A DNA stretch of 64,000 nucleotides from Psychrobacillus sp044762745 (GCF_044762745.1 NZ_JBIWEX010000023.1:18542-82541); one strand, 5' to 3'. Shown: positions 34,963-44,155, counted from the stretch's first letter. Notes: generated from the sequence alone by a model not told the origin. A program made the numbers and translations.

Positions 34963-35514
34963 ATGAAAAATAATAGAAAAACATTAACGGTAATATTTAC
35001 GCTAGTATTAGTCATATTGGCTGCTTGTGGAAACCCTACTGATGAGTTAAGTACTAAATCGAACAACGATTCATCGGGTAACGACTCGACTCAGAATAGA
35101 GATGAAGATTCTTCTAATGCAGATCGAACAGAAAACTCTTTAGAAGATGCAGACGACACTAAAAGCAAAAAGGAAGAGTATCTAAAGATACTAAATGATA
35201 TGGAAGAAGCAGATAGATACTCAAACGTTGGAACAACAATGTTAGAGTTGGAGGAACAAGAGGCGGAGAGAAATAAAAAATGGGATGTAGAGTTGAATCA
35301 AATTTACGGAGTGTTGAAAGAACAGCTTGGTACTGAACAGATGGATAAATTAAGAGAAGAACAACGGAACTGGGTAAAACACAGAGATGAAATTGCTAAA
35401 GAGTCATCACTAAAGTATAAAGGTGGGTCGATGGAATCATTAGAATATGTGGCTACGCAAGCAATTCTCACAAGAGAAAGATGCTATGAGTTAATTGCAA
35501 AGTATATGAAGTAA
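34963..35514 (+). CDS. Lipoprotein with LprI-type (DUF1311) domain
   Basis: A 183-residue lipoprotein: signal MKNNRKTLTVIF, lipobox LAAC (Cys near 22), an acidic S/N/D/E-rich linker (about 25-75), then a C-terminal DUF1311/LprI-like domain (about 100-183; DVELNQIYGVLKEQL, LREEQRNWVKHRDEIA, LTRERCYELI). LprI-type proteins can inhibit lysozyme in other bacteria. ATG 34963 has GAGAGGAGG upstream. It lies just before the ECF sigma operon, so an envelope-defence role is conceivable. Confidence 0.82.
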   Translation: MKNNRKTLTVIFTLVLVILAACGNPTDELSTKSNNDSSGNDSTQNRDEDSSNADRTENSLEDADDTKSKKEEYLKILNDMEEADRYSNVGTTMLELEEQEAERNKKWDVELNQIYGVLKEQLGTEQMDKLREEQRNWVKHRDEIAKESSLKYKGGSMESLEYVATQAILTRERCYELIAKYMK

Positions 35515-35542
35515 TTTTTCACTTTAGAAAATTCTATTATTT

Positions 35543-35569
35543 TGAAACAGAAATACCCGTTGCTCCGTC
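35543..35569 (+). promoter_or_regulatory. Candidate ECF sigma promoter (autoregulatory)
   Basis: TGAAAC - 17 bases - CGTC, very like the sigma W/M/X class promoters of Bacillus (TGAAAC-N16-CGTC). It lies 29 bases before the sigma factor start, as expected for autoregulation. Confidence 0.65.
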
Positions 35570-35597
35570 TAACGTTTAACAATAAAGGAGGTGCTCT

Positions 35598-36113
35598 ATG
35601 ACGCAACTTGAAAAATTTATATATGAGCATGGTGAGGAGTTGTTAAGACTTGCTTATACCTATGTGAAAAATAAGCAAGCTGCGGAAGACGTTGTCCAAG
35701 ATGTGCTACTCAGAGCATTTGAAAAACAAGAGGAATTTCGTGGGGAGGCCACGTATCGTACTTATTTGTATAGAATGACGATTAATCGTAGTTACGACTA
35801 TTTGCGAAGTTGGCATTATAAAAATACAATCGTAGGGGAAACAATTCAGCGCTTATTTGGTCGATTGACGGAGCAAGATGTCGTGACACAATCAGAGAAT
35901 CGTCAACTCGCACAAGCAGTTCTTGCATTACCGTTGAAATACCGTGAAGTCATTGTATTTACGTATTACTATGATTATTCTTCTGAGGAAATTGGAGAGC
36001 TGCTTAATTGTTCATCGGCAACGGTGCGTACTAGGCTCGCGCGTGGTCGTGAAAAACTCAAATTAGTGCTAAAGGAGGGTGGCTTTGATGGAACGATTGA
36101 AAATGGGTATTGA
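35598..36113 (+). CDS. ECF RNA polymerase sigma factor
   Basis: A 171-residue ECF sigma factor: region 2 (AAEDVVQDVLLRAFEKQEEF ... YRTYLYRMTINRSYDYLRS) and region 4 (LPLKYREVIVFTYYYDYSSE, HTH with SSATVRTRLARGREKLK). AAAGGAGG precedes ATG 35598. It overlaps the downstream gene by about 26 bp, and its promoter region carries an ECF consensus (35543-35569). The stress it answers is unknown; adjacent envelope proteins suggest cell-wall or antimicrobial stress. Confidence 0.92.
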   Translation: MTQLEKFIYEHGEELLRLAYTYVKNKQAAEDVVQDVLLRAFEKQEEFRGEATYRTYLYRMTINRSYDYLRSWHYKNTIVGETIQRLFGRLTEQDVVTQSENRQLAQAVLALPLKYREVIVFTYYYDYSSEEIGELLNCSSATVRTRLARGREKLKLVLKEGGFDGTIENGY

Positions 36114-36936
36114 TGAAGTGATTGGCGAAAAGAGTTGGATGACGGAAGGGCTAGCGCGGAAAATGGCTGAACCGAGAAAAAAAACGACACCTACTCCGAT
36201 ATATGCAATAGTAGGCTTTGTTGCAATTGCGGCCTTATTTCTTACGATTACATTATGGTCATCCCAACCAGGGATTTTGAGTGCTGCAACAACAAAGGCA
36301 CTTGGTGCGCACGGAGAATTATTTAATACGTATTTTGAGGCAATTGATGCACAGGATGCAGAAACGCTAAAACAAGTAGCATCCCCAGCGTACGGTGTGG
36401 CTGTAGAGGAGCTATTTAACAAATATGAAAATATGGATTTATCGAAAGCAGAATTTCTACTCCAGCTTGACGGCATCATTTGGATGAAATTGGAGGTGAT
36501 GAATAAAGACGGCGAAAAATGGAGAGATGTTGTTACGTATTATCAAATCGTAGATGGTAAAATATATGAGCCTGTATATGAACATCCGTTTTATATATAT
36601 GAGCATTTTGATATTGAAGAAGCGCAGGCGCAAGCCGTTTTTGGTTTTGGGGGATATCGTAATAACAGTCAGTTTGTAGCGATTGATGGTGGAAAATTGT
36701 TTGTGAGTGGCTCTCGTTCACATAATAAGGTGGAATCGGCCATCGAGTTGTACTTAAAAGAGATTGGCGAGGAATCTGTGTCTGAACAATATCTGCAACC
36801 TCGTCTTGTCTACAAAGATAATGGAAAAGTTTTATGGTTATCGGCAGATGGATTTGAGATCGTGTTTACGAGAAAAGGCGAGCGTATTTTAGTGGATAAC
36901 CAAGGAGTCGAATATTATCAACAAGGAAGATATTAA
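36088..36936 (+). CDS. Putative anti-sigma factor, single-pass membrane protein
   Basis: 282 residues: a cytoplasmic N-terminus of about 35 residues (MERLKMGIDEVIGEKSW), one membrane segment (IYAIVGFVAIAALFLTITLW, about 40-60) and a large extracellular domain of about 220 residues that I do not recognise. Its 5' end overlaps the sigma gene. ATG 36088 is set by GGAGG 9 bases upstream. Topology and coupling make it the likely membrane anti-sigma partner; the N-terminus lacks a visible ZAS zinc motif. Confidence 0.7.
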   Translation: MERLKMGIDEVIGEKSWMTEGLARKMAEPRKKTTPTPIYAIVGFVAIAALFLTITLWSSQPGILSAATTKALGAHGELFNTYFEAIDAQDAETLKQVASPAYGVAVEELFNKYENMDLSKAEFLLQLDGIIWMKLEVMNKDGEKWRDVVTYYQIVDGKIYEPVYEHPFYIYEHFDIEEAQAQAVFGFGGYRNNSQFVAIDGGKLFVSGSRSHNKVESAIELYLKEIGEESVSEQYLQPRLVYKDNGKVLWLSADGFEIVFTRKGERILVDNQGVEYYQQGRY

Positions 36937-37000
36937 ATAATGTCGCAACTTCAAAAGACCAAATATTATAATCGGTTCCCTCAAGGGCTGATTGATAGAT

Positions 37001-37036
37001 TAACCCATCTGCTCATGGATGGGTTATTTTTATTTT
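37001..37036 (+). terminator. Terminator of sigma/anti-sigma operon
   Basis: TAACCCATC / GATGGGTTA stem followed by TTTTTATTTTTT. Confidence 0.8.
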
Positions 37037-37048
37037 TTCAGCATCGCT

Positions 37049-37351
37049 TTACTTTTTGTATAAAGCAACCCGATACGGAAATAGTTGTGCTTCCATGATT
37101 CCTTCTTTTACTGCGGGATCATTATTCATCAATTCAACTGCTTCTTCCTCTGTATCTACTTCTAAAATGACGATTCCCATTGGATCCAAGTTCAAAGTTC
37201 TACCCGCTAATAGGAGTTTTCCTTCTTCTTGCAATTTTTGTAATACCTCAAAATGATGTTGGACAATTGAATTTTCTTTATCTGTCCAATTAGCTTGATC
37301 TAACAGGGAAGGAATGAGTTTCAGTTGATATAAAAACTGTAATTTTTCCAT
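37049..37351 (-). CDS. YciI-family protein
   Basis: A 100-residue YciI-like protein (ferredoxin-like fold, muconolactone-isomerase-like), opening MEKLQFLYQLKLIPSLLDQA, with GKLLLAGRTLNLDPMGIVIL and NNDPAVKEGIMEAQLFPYR. AGGAGG precedes the ATG. Function unproven in general. A decayed copy of this gene, with matching flanking DNA, lies at 59300-59490; here the gene is intact while its former hydrolase neighbours are gone (see 37571). Confidence 0.88.
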   Translation of the reverse strand: MEKLQFLYQLKLIPSLLDQANWTDKENSIVQHHFEVLQKLQEEGKLLLAGRTLNLDPMGIVILEVDTEEEAVELMNNDPAVKEGIMEAQLFPYRVALYKK

Positions 37352-37372
37352 TATGAGCCTCCTAATAAGTGC

Positions 37373-37518
37373 AATTTAGAGTTGCAATTCATTAATATTG
37401 TATCAGAACATATAGAAGTAGTAATTAGTAATCTATCAATATTTAGATAGATTAGATAGAAAAAGGGATTCTTAAAACAGTGACGAATATCTATAGTTAG
37501 AAAGGGGGAGCATTGATC
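37373..37518. repeat. Flank of ancestral duplication, matches 59505-59650
   Basis: Near-identical runs shared with the DNA before the MBL gene: AAGGGATT, TGACGAATA.CTATAGTTAGA and GGGGGAGCATTGA (the ribosome site). The coding start that should follow is deleted. Confidence 0.8.
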
Positions 37519-37570
37519 AGGAATATAAAGCATATACGAATTGAAGCGATCTTAACAAGAACGCTACGAA

Positions 37571-37840
37571 TCTTCCATTTTCAAAAAGAAGGATAATCGA
37601 TTTGAGCTAGTGGTTTCCAAATTCACAGTGTTGTATATTATTAAAGCTTTCTTTAAGGAACCATTTTCAAAAACATACCCTTTTATTAAGGTGCCGTTAC
37701 TACTTATTTATCCTTCTAAACCTGAGAATTTGGACGATGTTACTGTAATAGCAATGGAGAATGTTACGTACATGCTGCAGTAGGATGAACCGGATCAAAC
37801 GGCAAATGAAATAAAATAATGGATTGAAGAGAAAGATTAG
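37571..37840 (+). pseudogene. Decayed 3' end of an alpha/beta hydrolase gene (copy of 60616-61464)
   Basis: Closely matches the last 300 bp of the hydrolase at 60616: shared runs include AAGGAACCATTTTCA and ATCCTTCTAAACCTGAGAAT. It has an internal deletion of about 45 bases, an in-frame TAG (ctgcagTAGgatgaa) where the intact gene has TGG, and other damage. The whole MBL gene and the hydrolase 5' part are missing before it. No gene is visible between it and 38199. Confidence 0.88.
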
Positions 37841-38199
37841 CGAAAAGTTCGAGGTCCATCTATGAGAGTCTTATAGGTGTTCTAAAGAATTATATTATGT
37901 GTAAATTTTGTCCCTGAGACGTAAACAAAAAAATCGTTTAATACAGTAAGAAAGTAAAATTTTATTAAAAAGTTCTCTCATAAAACTGGAATAATATTTA
38001 TATAGATTATATACACTATTAATATTGATTTTTAAAACATATTTATCCATTCAGCATGTATTATCGTGTTACTAATTTAAGTAATCGCGTTACCTGTGAG
38101 GAGAATTTAATAATTAGAGGATATATCTAGAATGAAAACAAGCATTTGAGATAAACAAATAGGGCTGTTGAAACGAAATGAGAAATAAGAGGTTATTAA

Positions 38200-39282
38200 A
38201 TGACTGAAAATTATAATTTATTATACAAGATAAGAAAAATCTTCAACCGGGATGAACCGAATATGAAGGTTATTACTCCGCTATTACTACTAGCAAGCAT
38301 AATTTCCATTATATTGGCAGTAGGTATTGGTCCAGTGTCTGTTCATCCAACTTTCGTCGGGAAAATTATTATTAGCAAACTACCATTTTTAACAGACTTT
38401 GTGGATCATAACTGGACTAGGTTAGATGAAAACATAGTTTGGGGTTTACGTTTACCAAGGGTGTTATTAGGTATGATTGTTGGTTCATCATTGGCAGTAA
38501 CTGGGGTGGCCATGCAAGCTTTGGTGCGCAATCACTTAGCGGATCCATTTATTCTTGGTGTATCTTCAGGTGCATCTGCTACTGCTACATTAGGTATGCT
38601 ATTTGGAGTATTTTCCTTTTTAGGAACCTATGCGCTTTCTATAAGTGCATTTATTGGAGCTGCGGCTACTATTATCATGGTCTATACTATTTCGAGAGTT
38701 AGAGGAAGGATTAATATTACTCAATTATTACTCTCAGGTGTTGCCATTGCCATGATAATGGATGCTGTTACGAATATTATCACTTTAAGTGCGCCAAACG
38801 CATTGGGATTACATAATGCTGCATTTTGGATGTCTGGTAGTTTGGCAGGAGCTAAATGGGGCTATTTAAAACTTCCCCTTGTAGTCATTATTTTTTGTAT
38901 GACTGTATTACTGATTAATTACCGTGCTTTAAATGCATTACTTTTAGGAGATGAAACAGCTAGTACTTTAGGTATTAATGTAAGACGTATGCAAAAAATG
39001 CTCGTATTGGTTGCTTCCCTTTTAGCTGGTGTGACGATTGCAGTAAGTGGTTCTATTGGTTTTATTGGGTTAATGGTTCCACATATGACTAGATTATTGA
39101 TTGGCTCAGACCATAAAAGAGTTCTCCCTGTAAGTGCTTTGTTAGGGGGAATATTAGTTGTTTGGACTGACGTTGCGGCTCGGCTGGTAATAGCACCAGA
39201 AGAATTGCCGATTGGAATATTAACAGCTCTATTTGGTGGACCATTCTTCATTTGGTTACTTAAGAAAAACTCAAGAACATGA
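38200..39282 (+). CDS. FecCD-type iron-siderophore/cobalamin ABC permease
   Basis: 360 residues, about nine membrane segments, with FecCD landmarks WGLRLPRVLLGMIVGSSLA, GVAMQALVRNHLADPFILGVSSGA and VSGSIGFIGLMVPHMTRLL. It forms the (homodimeric) channel for siderophore, haem or B12 uptake. First gene of an operon permease-ATPase-binding protein with gaps of 12 and 1 bp. No Fur box or cobalamin riboswitch is recognisable upstream; a TTACT..AGTAA dyad lies near 38075. Confidence 0.9.
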   Translation: MTENYNLLYKIRKIFNRDEPNMKVITPLLLLASIISIILAVGIGPVSVHPTFVGKIIISKLPFLTDFVDHNWTRLDENIVWGLRLPRVLLGMIVGSSLAVTGVAMQALVRNHLADPFILGVSSGASATATLGMLFGVFSFLGTYALSISAFIGAAATIIMVYTISRVRGRINITQLLLSGVAIAMIMDAVTNIITLSAPNALGLHNAAFWMSGSLAGAKWGYLKLPLVVIIFCMTVLLINYRALNALLLGDETASTLGINVRRMQKMLVLVASLLAGVTIAVSGSIGFIGLMVPHMTRLLIGSDHKRVLPVSALLGGILVVWTDVAARLVIAPEELPIGILTALFGGPFFIWLLKKNSRT

Positions 39283-39294
39283 AGAGGTGAAATC

Positions 39295-40086
39295 ATGAGA
39301 TTACAAGTTGAGAATTTAAAATTTTCATATGATGAGAACAAGATTATTGAAGATATTTCCCTCCATGTTGCAAAAGGAGAGTTTGTTGGAATAATAGGAC
39401 CAAATGGGAGTGGTAAATCTACTATATTAAAGAATTTATATCGTGCTCTTAAGCCTGATTCTGGAGATGTTATCTTAGATGCTGAAGATTTATATAAAAT
39501 GAATGTAAAAAAAGCAGCAACAATAATGGGTGTTGTTGGACAAGAAAACTTTATTCCATTTGATTTTAAAGTGGAAGAAATCGTTGCAATGGGACGTAGC
39601 CCTCACAAAAAGCTTTTTGATGGAGATACAAAAGCGGATAAAGATATAGTGGTAAAAGCCTTAAAACAAACTGGCATCGAAGACATGGCAAAGAGAAATT
39701 TTTTACATCTCTCAGGTGGGGAAAAGCAACGAGTTTTAATAGCACGAGTTTTAGCCCAACAAACTGATTTTTTACTATTAGATGAACCCACAAATCACTT
39801 AGATATTCATTATCAATTGCAAATGTTTGATTTGGTAAAGGGATTAGGTGTAACAGTATTATCAGCCATTCATGATTTAAATATTGCTGCATTGTACTGC
39901 GATAGAGTCTATGTATTAAAAGAAGGACGGTTATTTAAAGCGGGTACACCAGAGGAAATTTTAACCCCAGAAGTGATTTATGAGGTTTACGGCATTAAAG
40001 CCGATGTTATTATACATCAGGTAACAAAAAAAGTTTCCATCACATATTTACCGGAAAGCCTAAATTTAAAAAGGGGGAGAAAATAA
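39295..40086 (+). CDS. Siderophore/cobalamin-type ABC transporter ATPase
   Basis: 263 residues: Walker A GPNGSGKST, signature LSGGEKQRVLIARVLAQ, Walker B FLLLDEPTNHLDI, and the FepC-like C-terminus with IYEVYGIKADV. Energises the FecCD-type permease. Confidence 0.92.
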   Translation: MRLQVENLKFSYDENKIIEDISLHVAKGEFVGIIGPNGSGKSTILKNLYRALKPDSGDVILDAEDLYKMNVKKAATIMGVVGQENFIPFDFKVEEIVAMGRSPHKKLFDGDTKADKDIVVKALKQTGIEDMAKRNFLHLSGGEKQRVLIARVLAQQTDFLLLDEPTNHLDIHYQLQMFDLVKGLGVTVLSAIHDLNIAALYCDRVYVLKEGRLFKAGTPEEILTPEVIYEVYGIKADVIIHQVTKKVSITYLPESLNLKRGRK

Positions 40087-40087
40087 A

Positions 40088-41068
40088 GTGAGCAAAAAAG
40101 TTTTTGGGGCATTATTATGTGTCACAATACTTGCAGTAGGGCTAGTTGGATGTAGCACAGCTGCCAGTAACACTTCTGTCAAGGAATCAACAGAAACAAA
40201 ATCAGCAGAATATGAATCGTTGACTTTTGATAATTACGGAAGAGAAGTAGTGGTTACTGAAAAACCGAAAAAAGTATTAACATTCGGGCCAAATAGTACA
40301 GAGTTATTCGTCGCGTTAGGTCTTTCGGATTACGTGATTGGGAATAGCTTAAATAATCATAGCAGAGGTGCTTTGCCTGAATATAAAGAAGCCTATGATA
40401 AGATTCCAGAATTAACACATGGCTCAGTTACTAAAGAAGCTGTTACAACGAGTGGTGCCGATTTTATTTACGGGATTGATTGGGAATTTGGTGGGGATCG
40501 ATTAGATGTTAAGGAATTGGAAGATTACGGGATAACGACTTATATGAATAAGGCCTCAACATTAGAAGAAACTTATCAAGAAATACTCGATATAGGTAAA
40601 ATATTCCAAATAGAAAGTTCTGCAGAAGCTTATGTAGCCGATCAAAAAGCAAGAATCACAGCCGTTCAAGAGAAAGTTTCAGGCCAAAAACCGTTAAATG
40701 TATTAGTTTACGATAGTGGTGGTGACGGAGTTTTCACAGCAGGTGGAACAAACTTTGAAACATTATTAGTTGAACATGCTGGTGGAAAGAATATTTTCGA
40801 TGATATAACAGAAAAACAATGGACAACTGTAAGTTATGAAGAAGTATTAGCTAGAAAGCCAGATATAATTATCATTCACGATTATGATTCTCCTTCATTA
40901 GAACAAAAAATTAAAGACATTAAAAATGATCCAGCTCTCTCCCAACTAGACTGCGTTAAAAATGAAAATTTCATACCAATTACTTTAGAGAGTGTTTTAC
41001 CAGGTGATAGAATGGCCTATACAGTAGAAACGTTAGCAAAAGGTTTATATCCAGAATTATTTGAATAG
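40088..41068 (+). CDS. Siderophore-type substrate-binding lipoprotein
   Basis: 326 residues: lipobox VGCS (Cys near 22), then a Peripla_BP_2 fold (DNYGREVVVTEKPKKVLTFG; PDIIIIHDYDSP). The class III bilobal fold binds iron chelates or corrinoids. The start is GTG 40088 after AAAGGGGGAG. Ligand unknown; the downstream PepSY protein hints at iron. Confidence 0.9.
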   Translation: MSKKVFGALLCVTILAVGLVGCSTAASNTSVKESTETKSAEYESLTFDNYGREVVVTEKPKKVLTFGPNSTELFVALGLSDYVIGNSLNNHSRGALPEYKEAYDKIPELTHGSVTKEAVTTSGADFIYGIDWEFGGDRLDVKELEDYGITTYMNKASTLEETYQEILDIGKIFQIESSAEAYVADQKARITAVQEKVSGQKPLNVLVYDSGGDGVFTAGGTNFETLLVEHAGGKNIFDDITEKQWTTVSYEEVLARKPDIIIIHDYDSPSLEQKIKDIKNDPALSQLDCVKNENFIPITLESVLPGDRMAYTVETLAKGLYPELFE

Positions 41069-41199
41069 TAGACTTATTTGAAGGGATTCACTAGCGTTGC
41101 ATAGGATCAAAAATAAGATAAATTTAAAGTAATTCCCTACACAATCAAAAGGGGTTCACTCATGAAAAGTGTACACAATGGATAGAGGATATGCCAATA

Positions 41200-41589
41200 A
41201 AATATAAATTGGCGGTTGGCTACAAAGAATATCCATTTTCTCGTTCGAACAAGAAAGAACTTTCGGATGGAGACGTTGCCGTAAAGAACCCTTTGGCTGC
41301 ATCGAATTTACAGATGAAAAAGGAACGGTATTTCATCTGATTACGGATCGATTGGATTTATCGGAGGACGAGATCTTGGAAGCCTATAAAATCGTTGGTA
41401 TATCGAACTTTTCTTAAAGTGGCTTAAGCAGCACAACAAGGTAAACCATCTATTCAGCCAATCACCCGTTGGGATCTGGAACCAAATGTTTATCGCATTG
41501 ATAACGGTTGCGTTAACAGAAATCATGTGGCTCCTCCACCAACCGAAGAAAACATTAGAAAAAAAGCAAGAACAAGAACAAACTAAATA
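41200..41589 (+). pseudogene. Remnant of an IS4-type (DDE) transposase
   Basis: Frames around here read as the C-terminal part of a transposase: GCIEFTDEKGTVFHLITDRL, LDLSEDEILEAYKI, then after frame changes FFKWLKQHNKVNHLFSQSP and GIWNQMFIALITVALTEIMW. The two-part pattern (D-L-S..EI...YK, then FFKWLKQH) is typical of IS4/IS231-like enzymes. Frameshifts and a missing N-terminus make it dead; no terminal repeats found. Confidence 0.75.
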
Positions 41590-41592
41590 GTT

Positions 41593-41635
41593 AAAAAGGG
41601 AACTGATTTATCATTAAAAATCTGTTCCCTTTTTT
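41593..41635 (+). terminator. Terminator after IS remnant
   Basis: AAAAAGGGAAC / GTTCCCTTTTTT with a 20-base loop. Confidence 0.7.
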
Positions 41636-41897
41636 ATTCAATCTTTCAACTTTCTTTACTAATCGATGAAGTTTTATAGCAGTATAAAAATATAGGTAAT
41701 GGTATCAAATTTATGTTGTAAGAGATGATTAAACCAAAAACACTGGCCTATTATTCCTTAATTCACATCCACATCCACACCTGTTAGGACACAGTTTGGC
41801 AGGAGTATTAAGGAGGTGTTGGCAGTGGTCAATATTAATCATATCATTCATTAGTCCATGAGTAAGTTTTTTCTGCCACACTTCATATTACAATTCG

Positions 41898-43253
41898 TCA
41901 AGTATAATTATTTTTCTTAGAGTAGTAGATGATACTTTCAATAATAAATATTATTAGTATAGATAGACCAAAAAGTGGCATTAGTATGCCTAGTATAAGT
42001 AGTGTTGATATAGCTCCAATTGACCATGGTCTATTTATTCTTTTTGGTAAATTCATATCTCCTGGTTTAACTCTTTTCATCCATGAAACGTATCCCATAG
42101 CTATTGCTACTAAGAAAGCAATACAAACAATTAGGTTTAAGATTTTATTGGCAATCCCAAACAAGTGTCCTTCATGAAGAGGTATTCCCCAAGTGAACCA
42201 CTTACCTATAAATCCATAATCCTCAAAGTTAATTCTGGCAATTAATTTACCGGAATATTGATCAAAATATGCGGTTATTTCTTCGTATGGGCTAATATCT
42301 AGCCCTGTGACACCTGTATTACTTCCTTTGGATACCGTGAATACGCCTTTTTCATTGGAAGGATAGACGATCGAGAACGGTCTAGTAATATTTTCATTTT
42401 GAGATTCTTTTATGATTAAATCTAAGTTTTGTTGAACCGGTATATTTATATTATGGGGGCTATCAGAGTGATGATCAGCATGTCCTGTATTATTTGAAGC
42501 AGGTTGGTTTAAACTTCTTGTAGCCCAAGGAATCTCATCCACATTAGATTGCGGTGGATTATAGCGTAATTCAGTTCTACCTAATTCAGGATGCTCTGCA
42601 CCAAATTTACTAATATGACTTCCCATAAATACAGACCAAGGTATTCCAGTAACCACAATTACAATTAATGGTATTGCAATTACTAATCCAAATATTGCGT
42701 GGATCTTTTGTAATTTAAGAGTGTTAGATCCTTTTTTTGACCTGTTTATAAGTAACTTCTTTTTAAAAGTCATATATATACCTGATATGATAAGGAAAAT
42801 TGCCCAACAAGCAGTCAATTCGACCAAATATCGTATAAATGTACTCTCAGTAAATAGAGAGCTATGAAAGTTTCTCATAAAATTAGAGTATGTATATTTA
42901 GCATTTTGACTTGCAACTATTTGATTGTTGCTGTCTAGAAAAATATAAAGAGAATCACCTTCATCATTATTAATAGTCACTCTGTTGTTATACGGTTCTT
43001 CCATCATGCTGATTTTACCAACGGCATAGCCTTTGAATGTGTCATTTATTTCTTTTATAGCCTCATCTATGCTTTGCTTTTCTTCTATTTCACTTTGCCC
43101 GAAAAATTCTTCTTTATAAATGTTGTTTTCGACTTCAGGATAAAATAGAAAACCAATGCCCGAAACGGTCAGCGTTAATAATAGTGGTGTAATAAACCAA
43201 GCGGCGTAAAAATGAAGTCTTCTAAATGGATTGAACGTGTTTTTATTGCTCAT
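41898..43253 (-). CDS. PepSY-associated transmembrane protein (PiuB-like)
   Basis: 451 residues of the PepSY_TM family, often linked to iron-siderophore uptake and possibly ferric reduction. Membrane segments near 13-33, 138-160, 190-212, 372-395 and 415-440; PepSY-like extracellular parts between them; conserved FRRLHFYAAWFITPLLLTL at the start and LHEGHLFGIANKI near the end. The extracellular loop around 267-280 is histidine-rich (HADHHSDSPHN), a possible metal-binding patch. It converges on the iron-type ABC operon at 38200-41068, supporting an iron role (inference). Confidence 0.85.
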   Translation of the reverse strand: MSNKNTFNPFRRLHFYAAWFITPLLLTLTVSGIGFLFYPEVENNIYKEEFFGQSEIEEKQSIDEAIKEINDTFKGYAVGKISMMEEPYNNRVTINNDEGDSLYIFLDSNNQIVASQNAKYTYSNFMRNFHSSLFTESTFIRYLVELTACWAIFLIISGIYMTFKKKLLINRSKKGSNTLKLQKIHAIFGLVIAIPLIVIVVTGIPWSVFMGSHISKFGAEHPELGRTELRYNPPQSNVDEIPWATRSLNQPASNNTGHADHHSDSPHNINIPVQQNLDLIIKESQNENITRPFSIVYPSNEKGVFTVSKGSNTGVTGLDISPYEEITAYFDQYSGKLIARINFEDYGFIGKWFTWGIPLHEGHLFGIANKILNLIVCIAFLVAIAMGYVSWMKRVKPGDMNLPKRINRPWSIGAISTLLILGILMPLFGLSILIIFIIESIIYYSKKNNYT

Positions 43254-43595
43254 ACTAATCTCCTTTTATATGTTTATTAATTTTTATCACTATAGTCAAG
43301 AATTCTTGAAGAACTTCACAAAAGGTTCTTCTTGTTGCAAGAGCATAATTACAGAAAAACTATTAGAAAAAAAGCTGGACCTTCACTGGCAACAAAAATG
43401 ATTATAAACATAAATTGTGATAAAAGTATGAAAAATTTTCGAATAATAAAATAATCTTTATGTCCTATTGGGAATGTGAAACAGTTAAGTTTATTGGGGA
43501 AATGTACAAAAGAATTTTGAAGTGGGAATTAAAAGGGATATTAATTAGAACTATCCAAATTTGATGTATTTATCTTCAATTTTTACTTAACACAA

Positions 43596-43641
43596 GGTGC
43601 CAGGTTCTCTTTGAATTCTGAATTGTGTTAGAACCTTCACT
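43596..43641. repeat. Palindromic repeat family A, copy 1
   Basis: GTGCCAGGTTCTCTTTGAATT...TTAGAACCTTCAC, imperfectly palindromic, matching copies at 46023, 46150, 46386 and 54949. The gap 43254-44155 otherwise holds R1 copy 3 and a hairpin, with no credible gene. Confidence 0.75.
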
Positions 43642-43866
43642 AAAGGTATTAAAAACAATACAGAGTTCAATGAAAATAGGGTACTATGCATATTTCTCAT
43701 TTGGAAACTTAAACGCACTATAAGTAACATCTGACCACAATAAAAAAAGACCGCTGGATTTTGTAGCATCAAACGATCAAAAATAATAGGCGGTCCCCTC
43801 GAGTTGGTTAGACTTAATGATTTAGCAGCTAAACTTGAAAAAGTGTTAATGGAAAATCTAAAATAC

Positions 43867-43909
43867 AAACCGCATTTAGACTAGTCACGGGGAACTTTAT
43901 CATAAGTAA
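43867..43909. repeat. Dispersed repeat R1, copy 3
   Basis: AACCGCATTTAGAC...CGGGGAACTTTATCATAAGTAA; preceded by an open stretch reading ELVRLNDLAAKLEKVLMENL in the same frame as its K-P-H-L-D, which hints at a lost coding gene. Confidence 0.6.
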
Positions 43910-43924
43910 GTGCGATTTATGAAA

Positions 43925-43969
43925 AGAACCACCTAGAAGGGTTGATATGTCAACGTTCTAGGTGGTTCT
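43925..43969. terminator. 14-bp perfect hairpin
   Basis: AGAACCACCTAGAA and its exact complement after R1 copy 3; a diverged version follows the R1-like copy at 45503. It looks like the terminator of the lost gene that R1 belonged to. Confidence 0.6.
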
Positions 43970-44155
43970 ATAATTTATCGAATCTTCATGTGAGAATATT
44001 TTTCTATGAAAAGTTATATGTATGCAGGTTTAGATAATTGATTACTATTAGTGTGTTCACTGCAACATCTAATTTAATTCAGGGTTTTATTGAATAGATA
44101 GCAAATGAAATTATTTTCATATCAATACAAAATATGCTCTAAGAGAGGACTAGTA

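Noticed and set aside
35515..35597. Terminator between the LprI-type lipoprotein and the sigma gene
   Set aside because: No stable hairpin with a T-run could be drawn, so readthrough cannot be excluded.
37950..38199. Fur box or cobalamin riboswitch before the FecCD-type operon
   Set aside because: No TGATAATNATTATCA-like sequence and no B12 box; only a short TTACT/AGTAA dyad is visible.
41820..41860. Short frame after AAGGAGGTG at about 41810
   Set aside because: Fewer than 12 codons, no similarity to a known peptide.
43587..43868. 93-codon minus-strand frame
   Set aside because: Runs through a palindromic repeat and R1 debris; no start signal.
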